Part shown: piece by piece, positions 37,753 through 50,006 of the stretch
How the letters are laid out: each line of letters starts with the position of its first letter
Numbering within the stretch: position 1 is the first letter of the stretch
DNA from: Tetrahymena thermophila SB210
Lineage: Eukaryota > Ciliophora > Oligohymenophorea > Hymenostomatida > Tetrahymenidae
Length of the DNA stretch: 64,000 nucleotides
Direction: 5' to 3'
NCBI RefSeq assembly: GCF_000189635.1
Contig: NW_002476463.1
Span: 62,001 to 126,000, forward strand
The notes under the pieces: model-generated
The model's database searches: none
Told to the model about the DNA's origin: nothing
Seen by the model: only the letters and a program-made list of their open reading frames with translations
Translations under genes and position numbers: made by a program

Positions 37753-40700
37753 TCAAATTTATAAATTTATTTTTTTATTTTTAATGTATTCGTTATCCCT
37801 TAATACTTTGGTTTAAGATATCTTTCTGGATCCAACACTAGAATACACAATATTCTTTACTTTATATTGTTGAAATATCTAGTAGATAATACTAGGTTTA
37901 CTTATGAAGAATATTAAATTTAATGTAAGTACTCATTCATATTAAAAACAAAAAAACACTAAATTTTTGAACTTTCATAATTTTATTATAAAAAGAACGT
38001 TTTTTAAAAACTTATTATTTTTACTAAGATATAATATAACATATTAGCAATAGAAATTAATTAAATTAAAATTTGAATTTTTAAAGTTTTAGTTTTTTTT
38101 ATTGTTAAAATTAATTTAGCAATCTTTTTTTTTTTAAGAATTAATAAATGAAGAATAAAAAATTTTTAATAAATTAATTGATTTAGTTGTTATATGATAA
38201 AATATCAACAGATTAAAGAAATAAACAAACATTATAAATTTATTTTAATGGTTTATAGTGCTTTATTTTAAGATTAAATTTCCTTTAATAATAAATGTAT
38301 GAAAATTAATTTATTTCTTCATTTCTTTTATTTATTTTAAAAAATTCATCTTAAATATTTATTTTTAAAAGAATTAAATTAAATTTACTGATTAAGCATA
38401 TTGCATTTATTCTTTTTGAATTTATTCCTTTTTACGTTATTCTAAATATTTTCTTTTTGTTTCTTGGATTTCTTTGTTAAGCTTTTCTATGTCGTACTTG
38501 TATTCGTTTACCTGTTAATATTAAAATTGTAATTTAAAACTTTTACTAAAATTTAATTCGAAATAGTAATCAATACCTATGCTTAATACATATTCAACTC
38601 AGCAGCTAATGCCTTCATCTGTCTTGTTCTTTGTTTTAAGTTTTGTTGGAGACTAGATAACATCTTAGCTTCCTCTGGGCCAGGTTACTTTTACATAATT
38701 TCTCTTAATTCCTAGACTTACTTTTCTTTTTATTGAATTAAAACTTCTTTTTCAACTACCTATTCAGTTTTGCTTATTAATCTTCTTTACAATGTTTACA
38801 GTTTTTATCTCATTTCAAAGACATCAGGATCACTTCCTTCTAATTTTCTGCATCTAGATTCATTCATAGGACTTTCTAACTCTTATGAAAGAGCTTTTAC
38901 TTTTAATTATTCTTCAATCAATTCTTTTCTTAAATTTTTAATATTATTTTTTAAGTCAGGAATGTCTGACACTTATTTCTTATAAATTCTCAAAGACCTA
39001 ACTAAATCATTTTTCTTATATTCTAACAATTAGATATCTCCTTCTCTTTCTCTGTATGCTTTTTCACCTTCAGCTAGGGTTCTTTATTATATTTTGATTT
39101 ATTCATAGAGCAATGCAGACTCATCATTTCTCCTAATTAATTAAGTACCAAGAATATCTCTTTCACTTACAACAACTTCATACTCTTCTTTTAGCTTAGC
39201 TCTTTTCCCCTCACTTTCTTTGATAATGAACTAGAGTTTGTTTATTTCACCTTTCTATTTAATTAAAAATAATTTATTAAAATCATAAAAAAACAGAAAA
39301 AATAAATTCTATTTTAAATAATTAAAAGTTATTCATTTTATTTACAAAATTTTTAATTTCTTCTTGCATTCTGTCAATATCTTTTTTATTTTTTTCTAAT
39401 ATGTGAGCATGTTCTTCAATAGTTTTATCTTTCTTTTTATGTTCAAAGTGTTCTTTGGCAAGAGCTATTTCTTTAGCATCTATTTCTTCTTTCAGCTAAG
39501 AAATTTAATGATTAGTAATTTTATATCTTCTTTTTATTTCAGCAATTTCATCTTAAGTTTCTGAAAGATTCTTGGAATATAAATTTTTGGCACTACGCAC
39601 AGCTTCGTAAAGTGTTTATTGGCGCTTTAATTTAGCTTCAGTTTCTACATTTTTCTTTTGGAATTCAGATATGAGATTGTCTTTTAACTTAATTTCTTCA
39701 AGTCTTCTGAAATATTCAGCATTGGCTTAGGCAGCTTGTTTGCCAAACTTCTCCTTTTCTTTTTCTAAATCACCCAATTACCTTTTCATTTAATCAAGTT
39801 CCCATCCCTTTTCTCTGATTTCTTTTTCTTTTTCAGTAATTTCTCTATCAAGCTTCTTAATCTTATCACCTTATTCCTTATTTTGTTTGTCTGTCTTTTA
39901 TAAACTTCTCTCAAGTAATTCTCTTGCATTCTTCAACTCTTTAATTAACTAAAGATCTTCCTCATTTAATTTTTTAGTGTCAAAAACTTATCTCTCAAGT
40001 TAGGTTGCACTTTGAATAACCATTTATTTAGAACGAATGGAATTTTCTTTTTGCTGAGTTGCTTGTTATTTTTTTGCTTCTAATTTATCAATTTCTTTCT
40101 TGAGTTGATCAGATTCTGTGTGTCTTTAGTGGAGCTCCTTTTCTCTCTGCTTTTTCTCTACTTCTCTCTATTTGTATTCTATTTCACATTCTTCCTTTTT
40201 TCTTTTCAACTCTTTTTCTATAATTTCAAGACTTATTTTATCATTTTCAAGTTGCTTCTTATTTTAATCAAGCTTCTTTATTTCATCAAGTCTAGCTTAG
40301 TATTCAATTTAATTAGAAGCCTTAGTATTTTCGAGTTATTTATTTTCGTCTTCCATCTTCTTTCTGAGGGCATCTTCTTTTTCATGGTTATCTTTCAAAA
40401 TCTTTAATTCCTCTTTATTATAAATTTTGTAGAGCTCATTAAGTCATTTTTCCAATTTCATTTAAAAATAAATTACCTTCAATCTTTTTGCAACGATCAT
40501 TATCTTTATTTACTTTTTCATCTATTTCCTGCTTCTATTTAGTTTCTTCTTTTATCTTGGATTTAATTATACTTGTTTCATTCTGTATTTGTTTAAGCTT
40601 ATCAGTAGAATCATTTAATGCATTTCTCAATAAAGCAAGCTATTTCTAAAACTCTTCTGAGGCTATTTTTTATTTTCATACCAAAAAAATTTTTAAACAA

Positions 40701-41487
40701 GTTCAATCAATTTATAAATTTCTTAAATTATGTTAACAAAAAATGTATTTAATTGTTATTAAATTCCTAAAAAAAATAAAAAGATTCATGATTTTAAGAT
40801 TATTTTAAAAGTTAGATTTTTGGTAAATAACAACTTACCTGCTTTTAATTCTTCATTTTATTTTGTTAATTTCTCAACAGTTTCGTTTTTATACATATTA
40901 GGATTATTTGAAGTTTCATTAAGCTATGTTAAATGTTTAATTTCAGTTTATAATTTCTCTATTTTTCCCTTTGATTTTTCTTCACGATCTCTTGAAGTTT
41001 CTAAAACTTTATAAGCTTTTTCTAATTCTGTTTTAAGCATTTAAATTGTATCTGTATCTTCTTGAGTTAGCTTTAAAGCCATTTGCAATTTTGCTGCATG
41101 CTAAACTATATCATCATTCAATTCTTTGATTCTTGCTAATTGCTTTTTTTCATTTTCGTAAGATGTTCTAAGAGCCCTGTGAAGCTTTTCATATTCTACT
41201 CTGAATCTTTCCAAACTTTATTCGCCTGCTAATTCATCTATAATCTGCAATTTTAAATTAATTTAGCAAATTCTAAAACATTTCCAAAAGTAATTCTGAA
41301 AAAATAATGCATTTAATGATAGCAAATTACTCTTCTAAAATCTGCTTCTAGCTGGTCAAAGACTTGCTAACCAAACGATATATCTTCGTACTATTTTATT
41401 TAGCAAATTATAAAATTATTTTTAATCCAAATTACTATATCTTCATTTTATATTTTTTATAATTAATTTATTTACAATATCACCCAT
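37753..41487 (-). CDS. CFAP58: CFAP58 / CCDC147 ciliary coiled-coil protein
   Basis: Eight exons: 41487-41476 (12 nt), 41390-41331, 41244-40839, 40662-40477, 40412-39346, 39254-38577, 38511-38389 and 37878-37753. The sum is 2,658 nt, or 885 residues, against about 872 in human CFAP58. Nearly all is coiled coil. Diagnostic stretches matching CFAP58 from memory are LYEAVRSAKNLYSKNL, SERDILGTQLIRRNDE, LQRRLISKTEQVVEKE, QPGPEEA, LAAELNMYQAQ and EYKYDIEKLN. CFAP58 is an axoneme-associated protein needed for ciliary and flagellar motility or assembly, in line with a ciliate. The 12-nt first exon (MGDI) and the last exon (about 42 codons, after a roughly 510-bp intron) are the weakest parts. The core from 38389 to 41390 is firm. 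Confidence 0.9.
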
Positions 41488-42155
41488 CTTCTTTGAAAAT
41501 ATTATTTACTACTTTAAATTTTGTATTGATATTCTCGCTTTGAATTTGGTAACTATCCAATAACTTTTAATTATTATTGTTATATTATTTATGCCCTTTC
41601 AAATACATAATCAAAAAATTATATATTTTATAACTGCTCATGCATTTGTGATTGATTGATTGATTGAATGAATGAATGATTGATTGATTTCAGTCAGCTA
41701 ACAAATTGATTTGCTAACTTGAATTCATTTTAAATAAGTAAATAATTCATTCAAATAATATTTATGAAATTGATATTTTTAAATAGATACAATTATGATT
41801 ATCTATTTATATATATTTTAAGTTAAATTAATTAATATCATTTTCTTTTGCATTTTTGATTTATTTCATCTAAATCTACTTTCATTAGATAATTTAATAA
41901 CAATATTTTTAAATTTTATAAAAATAATTAATTAAGTTTAAAAAAATAATATTTTATTTAAAATTGTTATAATTGATTAAAAAGTATATAGTAAAAGATG
42001 AATGAATCCCAATGGTAGTTTATTGTTTGATTGAAAGCTTGATGTAAATAATTTTATATTTAATTTATATGGATAATTTTACAAATTGATATATAATAAA
42101 ATCATCATAAATTTTATATGAATTATCTTTTGGATTTTTTTACTTTTTTTTTACA
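41488..42155. other. intergenic with GATT/GAAT microsatellite
   Basis: This 670-bp AT-rich spacer lies upstream of CFAP58 and downstream of the secreted-protein gene. A tetranucleotide run (GATT)n(GAAT)n(GATT)n lies at about 41648-41690. No coding frame was seen. Confidence 0.6.
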
Positions 42156-42785
42156 TCACATCTTTCTAACTCCAGTGCATGTTGATAAGAGAGAACAAGT
42201 ATTTTCTTTCTTACAGATAGAAGGTAAGGTGATAGGTTAAAATTCAGTTCTTCTTGCTTGGGAGAAGTTCTAAATATCGTTAGGTTGTTAATCGATTTAT
42301 AACATAACTCTATCAAGAGGGTTTTCAGCAATAGTTTCATAATAAAAGTTATTCTAGAGACCCTTTTAGTTCCATTTGTAAGCAGGAATACCGTTGAATG
42401 TTGTTTCACCTTCAAATATGGCATTTTGTAACCAAGTAGGTTTAAGGACACCGCATCCGTGTTCGTTTGAACAGCAGTAACAACAGTCATTTCTCTCAGG
42501 ATAATACAAGAATCTATCTCCGTTAACAACAATTTATTCACATGCGGTGTTTCTGAAGAAATAGAGACCATTAAAACCACAATATCTATCAGTTCTTCCA
42601 TTCTCTCTAGAGACCTTATAGGCTCTATTAGCGTAATCATAACTATAAGTTCCCTTTGTTGATGATTTCAAAAAACCATAGATGAACTCTTCAGTAAAAT
42701 CTTACTCGAACTTTTGAGGCCATTCAGGATAAGAAGGATTGCAGAAGACAAGACCTAATAATACTAAAGCTATAATCAACTTCAT
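42156..42785 (-). CDS. secreted cysteine-rich protein, highly expressed type
   Basis: Intronless gene, 209 residues. It begins with a clear signal peptide (MKLIIALVLLGLVFC), probably cleaved around residues 15-16. The mature part has paired cysteines (DCCYCCSNEHGCG), the motif KPTWL, and further cysteines near the C-terminus (SIC, NTCSLLSTCTG). The YDYANR...C...YP..CC layout loosely recalls ependymin-related secreted proteins; this is a weak, memory-based comparison. No TM or catalytic motif is present. Codon use favours C-ending codons (AAC, TTC, ATC) much more than its neighbours. In Tetrahymena that marks strongly expressed genes. Likely role: extracellular, granule or food-vacuole protein. 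Confidence 0.88.
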
Positions 42786-43621
42786 AAATTCTTAGTTACT
42801 CTTAATTTAATTTGATTTATGTAATTTTTGTAAAAATTATATTTTAACAATTAATAATAAATTATTTATGTATAAATAAACAACCTCTAACACTATTTCT
42901 TTTATTATTACTTATAAAAAACCTAATAAACGTTTATCATTATTTCTTCAATTGTTGCTTAAGCATTCTACTTTTTCTTACATATTTTTGTAATAATATC
43001 TGCTAGCAAAAATACTTTTTAGAAATACTCAAAATTTATCTCAACTCATTCATTCAAGATAAAGTTTTTTATTATTTTTAATACCAATTTAGTAAAATTT
43101 GTGTATTTTCTGACTATTTTGAATTAAAAATTTTGGATATACTTTGTGCAAAAAGAAGTAATTGTAATTAAGAAATTTCCTGAAACAATAATTTTGTTTA
43201 CATTTTAAATACCGCATTTGCATCAACAAATACTGTTTAAATTTAAAAGTATTTCTAAATAAATTAAATATTCAAACAATAAATAAAATTTTTGCAAGAA
43301 AGACATTTGCTTAAAAAAAAAATTATATTTTAACAAGAAAATGATAACAAAAAATTAAATTGGATTATTAATAAATACAATAAGAAATATCAAACATTTC
43401 ATTAATATTTTAAAAAATAATTTTAGATTTTTAGAAATAAAAATAAACATCTTAAAAAGATAAATAAAGAAATAAATACATTTTGAAATTTAAGAAATCT
43501 AATAAAATAATTAATATATTTATTTATTTTATCAATTAAGTTTTGGTAGGAATAATTAATTAATTAATTTAGAGTTATTTTTATCCTTTTTTTGAAGTAG
43601 CCATTTAAAAACTACAAACAA
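42786..43621. other. divergent intergenic spacer
   Basis: These 836 bp lie between two divergent start codons. The stretch is very AT-rich with homopolymer runs. No gene was seen; it should hold both promoters. Confidence 0.55.
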
Positions 43622-44016
43622 ATGGAATTAAATAAGCCATACGATGAAATTTTTGTAAAATTTTAAACTATTCATTTTATTTTTATGCGATATTTAAATG
43701 TTTTGTATATCTTTTGAATGTTTTAACATAAAATTAAAAAAAAACCATTTAGAGAAGCTGCAAGCTAGATAATTCAGATTGTAGATACAAGTAATTTAAA
43801 GAGCTACAAAAAGATTGGATTAAATATTGTATGTGTGATTGGGTAAAAGACCATTATTAATGCAAAATGAATACAAACTAATGTCACGAAGAGATGGAAA
43901 AACTTGCTAAACTGAGATTGTCGTACTCTTTACAATTCTATAAAAATCTTGATGAAGCACATTTAAAAGAAGTGATAGGAATTTTAAGATCTTTTGACCA
44001 TCACAAAAATAAATGA
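43622..44016 (+). CDS. small cysteine-rich protein
   Basis: Two exons (43622-43654 and 43753-44016) separated by a 98-bp intron give 98 residues. Six cysteines sit in the middle third: Cys14, Cys21, Cys37, Cys39, Cys48 and Cys55, with YCMCDWVKDHYQC as the core. A basic amphipathic helix ends the protein. Small size and internal cysteine spacing recall mitochondrial intermembrane-space CHCH/Cmc-type proteins, but the spacing is not a clean CX9C pair, so the family is left open. No signal peptide is visible. Composition and phase-clean splicing argue that it is real. Confidence 0.62.
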
Positions 44017-44444
44017 AAAAATAGGAGGATATATTAATGAAAAATAAATTTAATATAAAACATTGTAATTATAGCAAAATTCACCTTAGAATTTCCATTA
44101 ATTTATGTAAATTTAAATATAAATTCTATCTTGTGTAATATTAGTTTTTATATTATATCACATTTTATTTTCATTTATTTATTGAGTTTGATAAAAATCT
44201 AATGAAAGTATTTTTTAAGTGCTATAAATCTGATTGAGGCCATGAAATAAATCAAAAGAAACAAAAATTAATTTAATATTTTAAAAGTAAATTTAAAATA
44301 AGTTAAAAAATGATTTTTACATAAAAATTGAAAAAATACAGTAATGAAAATATTTAAAGCATATTTAATTCTTTAATTTAAGATATTAGAATTGAAAATT
44401 AATGTTTAAGCTAGCTTGTCATATTAGTTAGATATTAACATTTT
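44017..44444. other. convergent intergenic spacer
   Basis: These 428 bp of AT-rich DNA lie between the small Cys-rich gene (plus) and the first nucleotidyltransferase (minus). Nothing was recognised. Confidence 0.6.
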
Positions 44445-46250
44445 TCATTTAGATGAGAATAGCAGATTATATTACTTACTTTCAATTTAATTTAAAGCAT
44501 CATCAAAGGCCTGTTTATATTATTCTTATTTGTTTTGAGTTTTTTATCCAGGATTGTGCTTAGTATCAAATGGATCTTCAATATTGAAGTAATAATTTTC
44601 ATCATAAAGTTCATATTTAAAATTGTTATTGCTGTAATTGACATCAAAGTTAAAAATGGAAATAAACCTCTTGTCTTTAAAATTAAAGCTAGATTAATAG
44701 AATTTTATAAAATCTATAAAAAGTTAGCTTAGTGATACATCATCTAAGGAAGGCAAGTTTTTTTCTTTTCTCCATATAGCTAATTTCATTTTTAAGTCTT
44801 CTACATTGCTATAAAAGTATAAATTAGTTTAAAATATTTATTCACCATCCTTTTTTTTTCTTTTAATTTTGACTTAACACTAATTTTCTTTACTTTTACT
44901 TTTTTTGACAAACTCTGAGTTCAATATCTTTTCTCTGAAAAGGAAGGAAAACATCATCAAAATAAAGGAATAGGAGGATAAGTGACTTTTACTGGATACA
45001 CCTCTTTACTTAGCCCAGTGTTTAATGATAATTCCTAATTATTAAATTTTTGGATGCAGTTAGGAAAGAGTGTAAAGCATTAATGAATTAGTGCATCCCA
45101 AGATATTGTTAACACAAATATCTATATCTATTTTTATTTATTATTGATCTACTGTATCTTTCCTTGTGTATTTGAGCAACGGAGTTTAGGCCTGAAGAAC
45201 TGGCTCAGTTTCAACATTCTTAATTGATTTATTACTGCAATACTGCTTTATGAAGTTATGAAGAAGTTATATAAATGAGCTCTCATCTATATAGCAGTTA
45301 GTATTAATACTGATATCAACATCGCTAGATTTTTAAGCAAATCCACTAACTATAGAACCATAAGGCTATACTGTGACATACTCTAAGCCAAATAACTCCT
45401 TAAGCCTCATCATACTAATGATCTTTCTGATAAAATTAACTTCTTATAGAAGTCTTTTTGAGAAACTCTCTTCAATTTTTTGCTGATTATATACATCTAA
45501 AAGAATTTATTCTAAATTTTATTCATTTTAAATATTTTTTTCTTAATTATTTTATTTTTTCAACAACAGATATTTTATATTTTCTTTTTTTAAATCTTTA
45601 ACATTGTCTTCTATTTGCATTCTTAAGTCTGTTTTATCCTATTCGAAACGCTATAATAGCACTTCTTCATCACAATTTTCCTCCTCTTAGTCGTATTCTT
45701 CTATCAAATGATCCAAAGCATTTTTTGGGTCATCCTTAAGCTTTTATTAAATTCTTCTTAGGCGCTTCAAAATGATGATTTGTTTAGAAAGTTTACTTTT
45801 TTAAGTATTTAAAATTAGATTTTGACTGAGGCATTACTCAAGCAGTTTTTAAAGCACATCTTCTTTATCCTTTGTATCTTAATAACGCATATTTTGAAAA
45901 TATTGAGCAAGTAACTAGTGGAATTCCACATCGTATTTAATTTCTATAGTCTAACAGCCCAAGCTTGTATTAATTAAGTTTAAAATATCTACTTTATCAT
46001 TTTTGTAAATTTTTTCTAATGCATTTTTGATGACATTGCTATATATTTTTTACTTATCAGTCAAATTAATATTCATCTTATTTTTTTATCTCTCTCTAAA
46101 TTGTATGCTTTATTATGGTTTACTAATCTTATCTTTATAATTAGCTATAGAGTGTCTGCCTATATGTATGTCTAAAAAAGAGAAAAATACTTTTTAATGG
46201 TTTTCCTTCCAGCCTATTGTTTTTTTATTTGTATTATATAAAGCTTTTAT
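44445..46250 (-). CDS. non-canonical poly(A)/terminal nucleotidyltransferase, paralog 1 (5' exon not found)
   Basis: One long exon of 602 codons ends at TGA 44447-44445. The catalytic domain carries PYGSIVSGF and SSDVDIS (aspartate codons at 45323-45321 and 45317-45315). A third acidic site lies in KIDIDICVNN (about 45114-45137). These are the three metal-binding Asp of the DNA-pol-beta-like fold in TUTases and ncPAPs. The central domain (HPKIQQLGIIIKHWAKQRG, LSSYSFILMM) and the PAP-associated NIEDPFD..HNPG follow. An N-terminal 250-residue charged helical region is also seen in paralog 2. Coding similarity to paralog 2 continues upstream of the ATG at about 46075, to the acceptor near 46213 or 46250. 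A short first exon must therefore lie upstream. Adds untemplated A or U to RNA 3' ends (family knowledge). Confidence 0.87.
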
Positions 46251-49200
46251 CTAAAATTAAATGCTTCACACAATATCTATTTGTATCAAATTTTTTAATT
46301 ATATCTTTTCCTAATCTCACAAAAAAGTAAAATTTAATTTATTTTATTAGAATATTAATAAAAGCAAGCTTCAATCAATATCATCTATTTATTTAGATAT
46401 TCAATTATTTTACTTTTAATTAAAAGAAAAATTTATCTATTAGATTATTATTAAAATAAAAATATTTTATTAAATTTGTTAACAATCTTTAAAAGCTTTT
46501 AAAATACAAATAAAAATAAATTAAAAAAGATATCAATTGAGTTTTATTTTATAAATAAAAAATGATTTAAGCTTTATATATATTTTTTTGCTTGCTTTGA
46601 ATTTTAATTATTTATACATTTTTTAAATTCTCAAAAAAACAATAGTTTAATCCTAACAAAAATATCAAAAAACATCTAAAAATGGGTGAGATGAAAATAA
46701 TTGCTTGATTTTAGTGATAATTAAAATTTTTAAAGAGGATAAATTACTTTTATAATTTTTATTCTATTAAAGAAATCAAAAATATTAGATTTTAATAAAG
46801 GTATTTACAATAATTCAAAAAGCAAGTTATTTAAAACTAAAAGTTTTTTGTTTCTAAAATAAGGTATTAATTAATTAATATTTTGAAATGCAAATTATTT
46901 TTCTATTTCCATATTTAATTTAGAGTAACTTTTCATTCTATATAGTAAGTGAATTAAAAAGAAGTATTTTATATTAAATCCTATGAATTAGTTAGTTTAC
47001 ATTTAAATTATTATTATTAATTTATATGCACAGTTGCTTCTCATAAAAAATACTCATTTTTTAAAGGTTGAAAATTTTCACTCAAAAATATTACATGCAT
47101 GTCCTAAGCTTGAGTTTTTCTTAGCAGTTACTTTATTATTAAATCTGTAGTTAAATAATTTATTAATTTTACATAAATGAAAGATATTGAAGAAGTAATA
47201 TTTGATAGTTATTGCTTTATTTCTACTTTAAGGGAATAGGTAATCAATATATTTGAGCAAATAAAATAAATATTTTAGCAGATTAATTAGATTTGTTTTT
47301 TAGTTTAATGGAAGATGATAAAGCAATTATGATGAGTGTTAGATAATAAAAAGGTGAAGCAGGAATATATTAATGTAAATCCTTTTTTTTTTAAATTTCA
47401 ATCAGTATCAGTTAAATACTATTCTATATAAATATAGATTTTATATTACTTCTTATTTAAGCAATGTTTGTAGGATTTTTTAAAATAATTCTACAAAAAG
47501 TATTATCGAGCAAACAGGTAAAACTAAAGAAAAAAGTAGATAAAAATTGTATAAATATTATTCTTAGTCAATTAATATCGATATTAAGATAAACTAAAAC
47601 TTATTATAAATGACTAAATAAGGTAAAAGAGTTGAATAAAATAAATTTTATTGTAATACTCCATTAAGCGATTAGAATCATCTCACTCATCATTTCCTTA
47701 ACTCAATTCTTTGAAGTATAAAAAATGATTGATAAGCTAAACTATAGTTTTCTTTCAACAGTAAAATCTTAACTTAATAAATTGTAAAAGTCTTTTGAGA
47801 CAATATGGAAAAAACTCATAAATTCAATACAAAAATCTTTGCTAATTTATACAGTAAAAAAGTAAGTCCACATAAATTTAGGTAATTTTAAATGATTTAA
47901 AATTTTAATTTAAATAAATAGCAAACATAAATATTTCAATTAATATCTATTGGCAATTCTCACTTTATTATACTAAAAAAAGAGAAAATAAATCAGAGAT
48001 TTTGGCTAATTTTATAATATTCAAAAAAGTAATAAAGGTTTTAATGGAGTAATTTGATATTGATAAAATTCTATAAATCTAGGGTTTTAGTGAAAAATAT
48101 TTAAACGTAATTAAAATATCATAATTAATTAATAAATTACTAAAGATAAATAATTACATTAATTAATGATATCAAAAAAAAATAAATAAGAATTCCCTAG
48201 TTTTCTCTGAACATATGCTTCTAAAAAGACAAATTTTATGATATCTAATTACTATATTAAATATATTAATTCTTAAAAAGAGTTCTATTTATAAATCTTT
48301 ATTTATAAAATTAAGTCAGTATTTCTTTAGCGCCAAAATTTGTTTGATTTTTTTACTATTTGATAATAATAACTATTTTTCTACTATCAAAAATCCTGCT
48401 TAAAGGTTAATTAATTTTTTTTTCCCCTTCGCTAATTTAAAATTTTCTATTATTATATTTTTACCTAAATTAGCCAGAAGTTTTCTATGCACTAACAATG
48501 TGATCTAAATCTACATTTGCTTTTTTTCAAAGATCATTCTCTTGTAAGAGTCTGCTATATTAATCTTAATTTATTAAGTTTTTGAAATTATTAAATTTAA
48601 AAAACATACAAAATTAGCTAGTTATAAATAAATGGCGTTTGCTAAAGATTTAAAATTCCATTAAACACAAATTTATTTGTTTTAATTAGTAAATTAATTA
48701 ATTATTACTCTTTAAATGAAATAGGTATTAAAAATAGTTCAAATGTTAAATATTTACTTAAATTGTTAATATTTTTCTATGCTTTAAAAAAATTACCTAC
48801 CACTTATTAAATTTTCTGATTAGTAAAAATCTGAAGTAATGAAATTTGATTTTCTTTTGTCATTAAATATACTTGATAAATTAAGTGACGAAAATATTGA
48901 TTAATGTTAAAAAATATTTTTTGATTTAATTTGTATTTTATCTTGCGTGAATACTTTGAATTTTCATTCATTTATTTATAAAAATCAGGTCAGATAAATT
49001 AAAGAGTCAATGTTATTTACAAAATTTAATGTAATCAATATAAATAAAATAAGTGAGGTTATTATAGAACATTTGTTCCTAGTTAAATTTATTGAAGAAA
49101 ATGAAAAGAGAAAACATTAGTTTAAAGTATAAATTTAAATTGTGCGCTTTCAATTAAAATATTTTTAAATCAGGAATAATTTTTTTTTGTTTTAAGTTCT

Positions 49201-50006
49201 TTATGTTACCTGACAAAAAAGAGTAAAATATTCTTGAATTTTTAAAGAAATGAACTCTATCTAATTATAATTTTTTACTAAAATTTACATTTTTTCCATT
49301 CTTAAATTAAACCATAATAAAAATAATATTTTTAAATATTTTAATGCTTGAGTAAATATCTATTTTGTTAAATCATCTTAAAGAGGTTTTGTAATAAAAA
49401 AATATTTTATTTTTCTACACTTTTCAAGCACAAATTTTTGCTACTTTTTAATCATCCTCACCTTATTTTCTTATTAAATAATCTTACTTAGTAAAATTAC
49501 AGAATTTCTATTGGATAAATTAATCTTTAGCAATAAATTTGTATGATTAGAAAAATACTTATATTAGTCATATTCCAACTAAATATATAATTTTAAAATA
49601 TTACATTCAGAAGTGTAAGTTGAATTGAATGCTTACATAAATCTTTAAGGTTGTTTACTTTTTGCAGTAAAAGTGTTTGCTTTTTAAAAAATGTAAATTA
49701 ACAATTTTACAAAAAGGGTTTTAATCTTTTATTGAAGAGATTTAAAGTCATTTTGACAATCGTCTTAGCTGATGTTCAATATGGAGATAGATTTTAAAGT
49801 CATTGATAGATTGATTAAATTTACTTATATTTTTTTTTAAACAATCATATTTTACATCAAGATGATATGATGGGGAAATATATATCGATCTCTAAGATTT
49901 TAAATCATTTAACTTGATATAATGTCTCTATTAAATAATAAATTTACTAGTTAAATAATTAAAAAGAAGGAAAACTATTTCTTTATTATATTTATATATT
50001 AACAAT
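46251..50006. other. long divergent intergenic region
   Basis: About 3.7 kb lies between nucleotidyltransferase 1 (minus) and the Q/N-rich paralog A (plus). It is extremely AT-rich. It should contain the missing first exon of the nucleotidyltransferase. The only coding-like fragments are near 47177-47700 (listed). The remainder shows nothing. Confidence 0.5.
47177..47700 (+). CDS. possible small multi-exon gene, structure unresolved
   Basis: Three short fragments look weakly protein-like: MKDIEEVIFDSYCFISTLRE from 47177, MEDDKAIMMSVRQQKGEAGI from 47309, and DFLKQFYKKYYRAN at about 47475-47520. Possible GTAAT/GTAAAT donors and AG acceptors lie between them, but no combination I tried joined all three in one frame. 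It may be a real small gene or chance. Confidence 0.2.

Noticed and set aside
40105-40407. 100-codon plus-strand hydrophobic frame
   Set aside because: It is antisense to the CFAP58 coiled-coil exon. Lys/Glu-rich sequence read backwards gives Phe/Leu/Ser-rich nonsense.
42140-42640. 166-codon minus-strand standard-code frame
   Set aside because: It is out of frame with the signal-peptide protein encoded at 42156-42785, whose frame is clearly the real one.
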